Assembly (NCBI GenBank): GCA_964603435.1
Contig: CAZRUM010000037.1
Location: forward strand, 1 to 8,776
Direction: 5' to 3'
From: CAZRUM01 sp964603435
Lineage (GTDB): Bacteria > Patescibacteriota > Patescibacteriia > Magasanikbacterales > UBA922
DNA length: 8,776 nt
The notes below the pieces were generated by a model, which saw only the letters and a list, made by a program, of their open reading frames with translations, was not told the origin of the DNA and made no database searches. Below, in pieces: positions 5,122 to 8,776 of this stretch. Position numbers and translations under genes: made by a program. Each line of letters starts with the position of its first letter. Position 1 is the stretch's first letter.

Positions 5122-6135
5122 ATGAAAAAATTGAATTGTCATTTTTATTCAGTACCACCAACCATGAAAAAATATTTACGAGGAGCAATGAAAGGACACA
5201 AAGTAACCATTCATGATGAACAAATAAAACCGAATAACCTAGATTCCAAGACAGAAGTCTTGGCTGTATTTGTAGATTCAAAAGTAGACAAAACTGTTTT
5301 TGATAAATTGGAAAACTTACAACAAATTGTAACCATGTCTACAGGTTATGATCATATTAACTTAGATGAAGCCAAGAAAAGAAAGATCCCAGTTTGTAAT
5401 GTACCAACTTATGGAGACAATACAGTAGCTCAATATGCTCTTACTTTTATTTTAACAATGACACGAAAATTTTATAAATCGATCAAACGTGTCAAAGAAG
5501 GTTTTTACAATTATGATGCATTGGAAGGTCTTGATCTAAAAGACAAAACTATTGGTATCATTGGTACAGGACATATTGGTATGCACCTCGTAGATATGCT
5601 AGAGGGTTTTGAATCAACTGTCATTGCTTATGACAAATTTCCTAATAAAAAACTGGAATCCCAGCACAATTTCAAATATGTAAGCTTGGATAAACTATAT
5701 AAAACTTCAGATATAATTTCACTTCACATTCCCCTTTTCCCAACTACTCACCATATGATTAGTACAAAGGAAATTAAAAAAATGAAAAAAGGAGTGTATA
5801 TTATAAATACAGCTCGCGGAGCTTTGATTGATCCAAAAGCCTTGCTAAAAGGTCTAAATTCTGGTAAGGTAGCTGGCGCTGGTATGGATGTTTTGGAAGA
5901 AGAAGATTTTATTGCTCACCAAGAAAAATTAAAAGCAAAAACTACCACAAAAAAACAAAGAGAGCTTACAAAAATAAACGAAGCAATCATAGATCATGAC
6001 CATACTATTATTACTCCTCACAATGCCTTTAATAGTGCAGGGGCTTTAAAAAGAATAATAGATACTACAGTCGAAAATATTAAATCTAATGTAGCTGGAA
6101 AGATTACGAATGACCTAACCCAACCAAAACACTAA
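5122..6135 (+). CDS. D-2-hydroxyacid dehydrogenase, D-lactate dehydrogenase-like
   Basis: This NAD-dependent enzyme of the D-isomer 2-hydroxyacid dehydrogenase family most likely reduces pyruvate to D-lactate to re-oxidise NADH in fermentation. The 337-residue length is normal. The catalytic domain (about 1-105 and 305-337) wraps a Rossmann domain with GTGHIG (148-153). Asp171 (AYDKF) follows the second strand and indicates NAD rather than NADP. The catalytic set is present: Arg232 (NTARGALID), Glu261 (GMDVLEEE) and His300 (TPHNAFNS). The YGDNTVAQYALTFIL helix (97-111) and PHNAFNS motif favour the D-lactate branch over phosphoglycerate dehydrogenase. Glu261 to His300 spans 39 residues, about seven more than in Lactobacillus D-LDH as I remember it, because of a lysine-rich insert (268-288). 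No Shine-Dalgarno is seen. Substrate is inferred. Confidence 0.93.
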   Translation: MKKLNCHFYSVPPTMKKYLRGAMKGHKVTIHDEQIKPNNLDSKTEVLAVFVDSKVDKTVFDKLENLQQIVTMSTGYDHINLDEAKKRKIPVCNVPTYGDNTVAQYALTFILTMTRKFYKSIKRVKEGFYNYDALEGLDLKDKTIGIIGTGHIGMHLVDMLEGFESTVIAYDKFPNKKLESQHNFKYVSLDKLYKTSDIISLHIPLFPTTHHMISTKEIKKMKKGVYIINTARGALIDPKALLKGLNSGKVAGAGMDVLEEEDFIAHQEKLKAKTTTKKQRELTKINEAIIDHDHTIITPHNAFNSAGALKRIIDTTVENIKSNVAGKITNDLTQPKH

Positions 6136-6144
6136 ATTCCGAAT

Positions 6145-6158
6145 CCCCCGATAGGGGG
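6145..6158. repeat. Perfect C5/G5 hairpin after the dehydrogenase gene
   Basis: CCCCC-GATA-GGGGG begins 9 bases after the stop codon. No T-tract follows (TGAGAAATCC), so it is a poor intrinsic terminator, though the stem could stall polymerase or protect an mRNA end. Its GATA loop and ATCCC lead-in are like the hairpin at 8501-8518 read on the minus strand. Confidence 0.6.
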
Positions 6159-6169
6159 TGAGAAATCCC

Positions 6170-6198
6170 TTTACAAGTCGCGAACAACACATTAAAAT
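6170..6198 (+). promoter_or_regulatory. Putative promoter of the lipoprotein gene
   Basis: TTTACA (6170-6175) and TAAAAT (6193-6198) lie 17 bases apart, each one base from consensus. A start near 6205 would give a leader of about 70 bases that contains the 6238-6259 hairpin. Confidence 0.5.
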
Positions 6199-6237
6199 AA
6201 ATTTTATTTGGTGCGGTCAAAAGTGCATTAGAAAGAG

Positions 6238-6259
6238 ATCCCTCATTATCATTCGGGAT
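6238..6259 (+). repeat. TCATT hairpin element just before the lipoprotein gene
   Basis: ATCCC (6238-6242) pairs with GGGAT (6255-6259) around a loop TCATTATCATTC. It is a shorter relative of the element at 2664-2693: same TCATT and TCATTC flanks, one arm base changed, with the opposite arm changed to match. It ends 14 bases before the ATG. Confidence 0.55.
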
Positions 6260-6273
6260 TAACAAAAAATAAT

Positions 6274-7125
6274 ATGCAAAAAATATTTCTATCAATTGCT
6301 GTTTTAGGACTAATAGTCCTAGCTTCTGGCTGTGGCAATGAGAATGAGAACCCAGCTGATAAAAAAGCTAAAACAATCACTCAAGAAGTCCACGTCCAGG
6401 CTGTAAAACGCATGCCTGTCAGTCAAGATTTGGCTGACAATAGCTATGACTATTGTGAAGCTCGTGGACATGAGGTTGTTATTCGTTATGATGAAGAATT
6501 GGAACAATCTCGTGTTTATTGTCGTTTTTCAGATACCACAGAATGTGATGCTAGTGATTTTATGGCTGGACGCTGTGCCCCTGGTAGTGGCGCCCAAGTT
6601 CATGAAATAAAAAAAGCTGAAGATGAATTGATTGTCTGTACCCAAAACTATGAACCTGTTTGTGGTACCGACGGTCTTACCTATGCCAACGAATGTATTG
6701 CTAAAGTTAATAAAGTAGAACTAAATCACCCCGGTATTTGTCTAGAAACCCAACAAGATGTAACAAAGACAACCAAAGTAGAAGGTGAAACTACAGGAAA
6801 AACTACTAAAAAAACTAGTTCCAAAACAACTACAGAAACTACTGAGTCAGAAATTATCAATCTGGAATGGTTGGATTTAGTTATCAGTCTAATAAAAAAT
6901 GAACCTAAAAAAAATCCAGTTGCCTATATAGATAAATGTGTTTATGGAGATGAAGTAATTTTTTATCAATCAGATGGCTGTAGTGATTGTTATAGTATAT
7001 TATACAACGAAGCCGGGGCATCTATCTGCTATCCTAGTAATGATTTAAATGCCAGTTGTCCAGATTATTTTAATGTTAGCGATCGTAGTCGCAATTGTAC
7101 TCGCTTTTGGACAGATGCGAGATAA
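6274..7125 (+). CDS. Secreted lipoprotein with DUF333-like and Kazal-type inhibitor domains
   Basis: A 283-residue lipoprotein. A hydrophobic signal (1-19) ends in a lipobox-like ASGC with lipidated Cys20. A DUF333-like domain follows (about 55-102, from NSYDYCEARGHEV to FMAGRCAPG; Cys61, 83, 91, 101). A Kazal-type domain comes next (about 122-156, CTQNYEPVCGTDGLTYANEC to HPGIC). It keeps Cys122, 130, 141 and 156, matching two of the three Kazal disulfides, and lacks both cysteines of the third. By alignment to ovomucoid the inhibitory P1 residue would be Gln124. A Thr/Lys-rich linker (160-192) leads to an unrecognised Cys-rich C-terminus (214-275; Cys222, 236, 239, 252, 262, 275). The role is probably at the cell surface, and blocking of external proteases is an inference. 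The ATG at 6274 has no Shine-Dalgarno. Confidence 0.9.
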   Translation: MQKIFLSIAVLGLIVLASGCGNENENPADKKAKTITQEVHVQAVKRMPVSQDLADNSYDYCEARGHEVVIRYDEELEQSRVYCRFSDTTECDASDFMAGRCAPGSGAQVHEIKKAEDELIVCTQNYEPVCGTDGLTYANECIAKVNKVELNHPGICLETQQDVTKTTKVEGETTGKTTKKTSSKTTTETTESEIINLEWLDLVISLIKNEPKKNPVAYIDKCVYGDEVIFYQSDGCSDCYSILYNEAGASICYPSNDLNASCPDYFNVSDRSRNCTRFWTDAR

Positions 7126-7143
7126 CTAACAGATAATTCAAAT

Positions 7144-7174
7144 AAAAAATCCTGATATAATATCAGGATTTTTT
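7144..7174. terminator. Bidirectional intrinsic terminator between convergent genes
   Basis: A 31-base perfect palindrome around a single central A (7159): AAAAAATCCTGATAT, A, ATATCAGGATTTTTT. It reads as stem plus T-tract on both strands, and lies 18 bases after the lipoprotein stop and 16 bases beyond the stop of the minus-strand DNPH1-like gene. Confidence 0.93.
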
Positions 7175-7190
7175 ATTTATAAAAGTTTTT

Positions 7191-7601
7191 TTATTCAAAA
7201 ATTTTACCAACCAATTCTTCCAAATTATCGCCCTCTTCATATGTGTACACTTCCACTTTTTCATTACCTTTTATCATCGCCGAAAGTTTGTAAGTATCAG
7301 AACCGTGATACAGACACACTACACGTTTACCTAAATTTAATCCTTGAGCGATAATATAGCCTACACCCAAACTAGGAGTGCTGACTTCGGCAACAACGAC
7401 GTCGCTTTTTTCAAGACTAGTCACTTCTCTATCATGAATTTCTTCCTTAGTAAGATCAGTCTCACCAAAATCAGTCATTTCACTATCTGCAATATGATCA
7501 GAAAAAACTGTTCCGTATTTTTTTAGAACCTCCACCACATGAGGATACTTGGCCTGATGAGCACGCCCCCCACGAACAGCTCCTGCGAAAAAAATATTCA
7601 T
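7191..7601 (-). CDS. DNPH1/Rcl-like nucleoside deoxyribosyltransferase-fold protein, catalytic Glu missing
   Basis: This 136-residue protein matches the family of 2'-deoxynucleoside 5'-phosphate N-hydrolase 1 (DNPH1, Rcl), which cleaves the base from deoxynucleoside monophosphates and is related to nucleoside 2-deoxyribosyltransferases. Conserved blocks are IFFAGAVRGGR (3-13), the SDVVVAEVSTPSLGVGY block (66-82), GKRVVCLYHG (91-100) and LSAMIKG (106-112). Set against rat Rcl from memory, Ser117 is kept (Ser107) and Asp69 becomes Glu59. Tyr13 becomes Phe4, Ser17 becomes Ala8, and the catalytic Glu93 becomes Ile83 (GVGYIIA instead of GVGYELG). The fold is clear, but hydrolase activity is doubtful. 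The protein may bind nucleotides or act differently. The ATG at 7601 is 14 bases after the TrmB-like gene, so the two form an operon. No Shine-Dalgarno is visible. Confidence 0.87.
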   Translation of the reverse strand: MNIFFAGAVRGGRAHQAKYPHVVEVLKKYGTVFSDHIADSEMTDFGETDLTKEEIHDREVTSLEKSDVVVAEVSTPSLGVGYIIAQGLNLGKRVVCLYHGSDTYKLSAMIKGNEKVEVYTYEEGDNLEELVGKIFE

Positions 7602-7615
7602 ATTAAAAAATTAAA

Positions 7616-8389
7616 TTATTTAGCTTCTTCCCAAAGTATATTAAAAAGCATTTTTTGCATTTTGTAAAATGGCCTATCCTCAATCATAAAACAAATTGGC
7701 TCTTTTTCATTGTAACGCGTATAGAGCAATTTCCCATCATACAATTTCATATCAACATCCTGAACAGGAGTCTCTTTTGAAATTATTCTTATCTCACTCA
7801 GCTTATCATTTTTATGAAATTTATTCAAATTGTCATAAGTCTCTTTGTCTGGTACAAGAAATTTTACAACAATATTTTTATCCCTTCTTTTTTTGTGAAA
7901 ATCTTCTCTCACTTCCATACCAGGTTTTTGATTGCCTCCACTAGAAACATAAGTATAAATAACATCCGCCTTGGTTGTAAAAACATCACCTAACGCTATC
8001 CTATATTCATCCAGTCCTTCAAAAATTCTACTTCCTGGACGATTGGAAGATAGACGAAAGGTACGTGACAATTCTGGAATAGCTGACAAAACCTCAAACT
8101 TTTTTGTTTTAAATTCTTGTTGTCTTTCCTCTAACAAATCATACAGTCTTTCGGGGTCTTCTGCTACATAGACCGAACGCCACTTTTGTTTTACTTGTGT
8201 TACCAATTTCTTCTGCATCAAGTCATTTAAAATATAATACAACATAGTCCTTGAAAAAGGACTTTTTTGTTGGAGCTCTTGCACCGTACTTTTGGGATGC
8301 TTTAGCATTAGCAGATAAAGCTTGGCTTCATTTTCTCCCAGGCCCAGCATTTCCAAAACTCGCTCTTCTTTTGTAATAATTTTTTTCAT
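7616..8389 (-). CDS. TrmB-like winged-helix transcriptional regulator
   Basis: A 257-residue DNA-binding regulator of the TrmB type, common in archaea and in Patescibacteria. The N-terminal winged helix (about 12-78) shows LGLGENEAKLYLLMLKH (15-31), a helix-turn-helix with recognition helix near SRTMLYYILNDLMQKK (46-61), and a wing (KQKWRSVYVAEDPERLYDLL). A helical linker (79-105) leads to an effector domain (117-257) with RPGSRIFEGLDEYR and a late KLYDGKLLYTRYN strand pair, resembling the TrmB C-terminal or PLD-like sensor fold. The effector is unknown. I chose the ATG at 8389 because GGAG (8402-8399) sits nine bases before it. The in-frame TTG at 8395 would leave only three bases. It is the first gene of a two-gene unit with the DNPH1-like gene and may regulate its own operon. 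Confidence 0.88.
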   Translation of the reverse strand: MKKIITKEERVLEMLGLGENEAKLYLLMLKHPKSTVQELQQKSPFSRTMLYYILNDLMQKKLVTQVKQKWRSVYVAEDPERLYDLLEERQQEFKTKKFEVLSAIPELSRTFRLSSNRPGSRIFEGLDEYRIALGDVFTTKADVIYTYVSSGGNQKPGMEVREDFHKKRRDKNIVVKFLVPDKETYDNLNKFHKNDKLSEIRIISKETPVQDVDMKLYDGKLLYTRYNEKEPICFMIEDRPFYKMQKMLFNILWEEAK

Positions 8390-8398
8390 AATCAACTT

Positions 8399-8402
8399 CT
8401 CC
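8399..8402 (-). promoter_or_regulatory. Shine-Dalgarno GGAG of the TrmB-like gene
   Basis: On the minus strand GGAG stands nine bases before the ATG at 8389. It is the only clear Shine-Dalgarno I see among the genes of this window with a visible start, and it decides between the ATG at 8389 and the TTG at 8395. Confidence 0.65.
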
Positions 8403-8500
8403 GCAGCGAGCTAACGGGGTATAAGCAAATAATTTCAAAGCATCAAACCATAGGACAAATCCATCCTCTGGTGGAAGCTTCAAAAAATCGCGCTCGCTCG

Positions 8501-8518
8501 TCCCGACTATCGTCGGGA
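8501..8518. repeat. TCCCGAC/GTCGGGA hairpin in the TrmB-like leader
   Basis: TCCCGAC-TATC-GTCGGGA is a perfect 7-bp inverted repeat with loop TATC (GATA on the minus strand). It lies within the expected leader of the minus-strand operon, soon after its transcription start. It resembles the C5/G5 hairpin at 6145-6158 with the same GATA loop. Confidence 0.6.
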
Positions 8519-8535
8519 TTTGATAACCTGTGCTA

Positions 8536-8563
8536 AGTATAGCAAAAAATGAAAGTTTGTCAA
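8536..8563 (-). promoter_or_regulatory. Sigma-70 promoter of the TrmB-like/DNPH1-like operon
   Basis: Reading on the minus strand, TTGACA (8563-8558), 16 bases, then TATACT (8541-8536), with TG one base before the -10 (extended form, TGCTATACT). Transcription should start near 8529, giving a leader of about 140 bases that includes the 8501-8518 hairpin. Confidence 0.8.
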
Positions 8564-8598
8564 GTGCAGATTTACACTGTGCCCTTTTTTATCTTTAC

Positions 8599-8620
8599 TT
8601 TAGCCTATTTTTTGGCTAAA
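8599..8620. repeat. Inverted repeat TTTAGCC/GGCTAAA
   Basis: A 7-bp perfect inverted repeat with loop TATTTTTT. It has no flanking T-tract outside the stem, so it does not look like a terminator. It lies upstream of the minus-strand promoter and could be an operator or part of a degenerate repeat. Confidence 0.4.
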
Positions 8621-8645
8621 ATAACACGCTAAGTTGTTCTTTACA

Positions 8646-8666
8646 TATGTGTATAAAACACACATA
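8646..8666. repeat. Inverted repeat TATGTGT/ACACATA
   Basis: Two perfect 7-base arms with a 7-base spacer ATAAAAC. The centre-to-centre distance of 14 bases is near what a dimeric DNA-binding protein might span, but no assignment can be made. Confidence 0.35.
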
Positions 8667-8677
8667 CAGACCCCCTA

Positions 8678-8733
8678 TTTGACGAGTCCTTTCGTTCTTT
8701 TTTCTAGAAAAAATAATATTTGGACTCGTCAAA
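8678..8733. repeat. 56-base concentric palindrome
   Basis: The outer arms TTTGACGAGTCC (8678-8689) and GGACTCGTCAAA (8722-8733) are perfect over 12 bp. The inner block TTTTTTCTAGAAAAAA (8698-8713) is a perfect 16-base palindrome. Both share exactly the same centre, between 8705 and 8706, separated by eight largely unpaired bases on each side. There is no external T-tract. It is not an ordinary terminator, and could be an attachment or recombination site, a protein-binding site, or a small palindromic mobile element. Confidence 0.65.
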
Positions 8734-8776
8734 GACTGTCTTGCCATGGTGGCTGACGGATAACGACGGGACAAAC

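Larger units (their letters stand above)
8396..8776. other. Gene-free region rich in inverted repeats
   Basis: This 380-base stretch carries no credible gene. It holds the minus-strand promoter and leader (to about 8563), four separate inverted repeats (8501-8518, 8599-8620, 8646-8666, 8678-8733), and an unassigned right end (8734-8776) with GCCA-TGG-TGGC (8743-8753). Within the leader, TCCACC-AGAG-GATGGA (minus strand, about 8462-8477) is a further weak hairpin. Confidence 0.6.

Noticed and set aside
8390..8395. TTG at 8393-8395 as start of the TrmB-like gene
   Set aside because: The GGAG would be only three bases away, too close, whereas the ATG at 8389 has nine-base spacing.
8616..8776. 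Open frame on the minus strand from the right edge, about 53 codons ending at 8616
   Set aside because: The peptide resembles no family, runs straight through the concentric palindrome, and has no protein-like composition; chance openness in a short stretch is enough to explain it.

Overview
The window looks like an AT-rich chromosomal segment from a small-genome bacterium of the Candidate Phyla Radiation (Patescibacteria, Parcubacteria-like). This is inferred from several signs. Proteins are short and lysine-rich. Nearly all genes lack a Shine-Dalgarno sequence. The secE-nusG-rplK operon is minimal and stops after rplK. There is a small two-helix membrane protein of a type I associate with these bacteria, and a TrmB-type regulator. 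The genetic code appears standard: genes end in TAA or TAG and I see no in-frame TGA inside the genes. I cannot name a species.

Layout. (1) 1-1700: 3' two thirds or more of gyrB, convergent with a coiled-coil protein gene (1752-2396, minus), with a shared two-way terminator between them. (2) 2397-2706: a divergent intergenic region with a consensus sigma-70 promoter and a long, palindrome-rich leader. (3) 2707-4455: secE, nusG, a four-helix-bundle (23S rRNA intervening-sequence protein family) gene, and rplK, closed by a strong terminator at 4482-4516. (4) 4613-5032: a small two-helix membrane protein with its own extended -10 promoter and terminator. (5) 5122-6135: a D-lactate-type dehydrogenase, also with an extended -10 promoter. 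(6) 6274-7125: a secreted lipoprotein joining a DUF333-like domain, a Kazal-type protease-inhibitor domain and a Cys-rich C-terminus. (7) 8389-7191, minus strand: a TrmB-like regulator followed 14 bases later by a DNPH1/Rcl-like protein, transcribed from a near-consensus promoter at 8536-8563. (8) 8396-8776: gene-free and full of inverted repeats, including a 56-base concentric palindrome.

The core genes serve DNA topology (GyrB), protein export (SecE), transcription elongation (NusG) and translation (L11). The accessory genes point to fermentative redox balance (D-lactate), cell-surface interaction (lipoprotein) and nucleotide metabolism under local control (TrmB plus the DNPH1-like protein).

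The most unusual content lies between and in front of the genes. There are short hairpin elements with compensatory base changes 13-14 bases before two start codons. A 29-base repeat sits just before nusG and rplK, and an inverted GGACTTCAG repeat brackets the four-helix-bundle gene. The DNPH1-like protein also lacks the expected catalytic glutamate. No CRISPR array, tRNA, rRNA or recognisable insertion sequence was seen.
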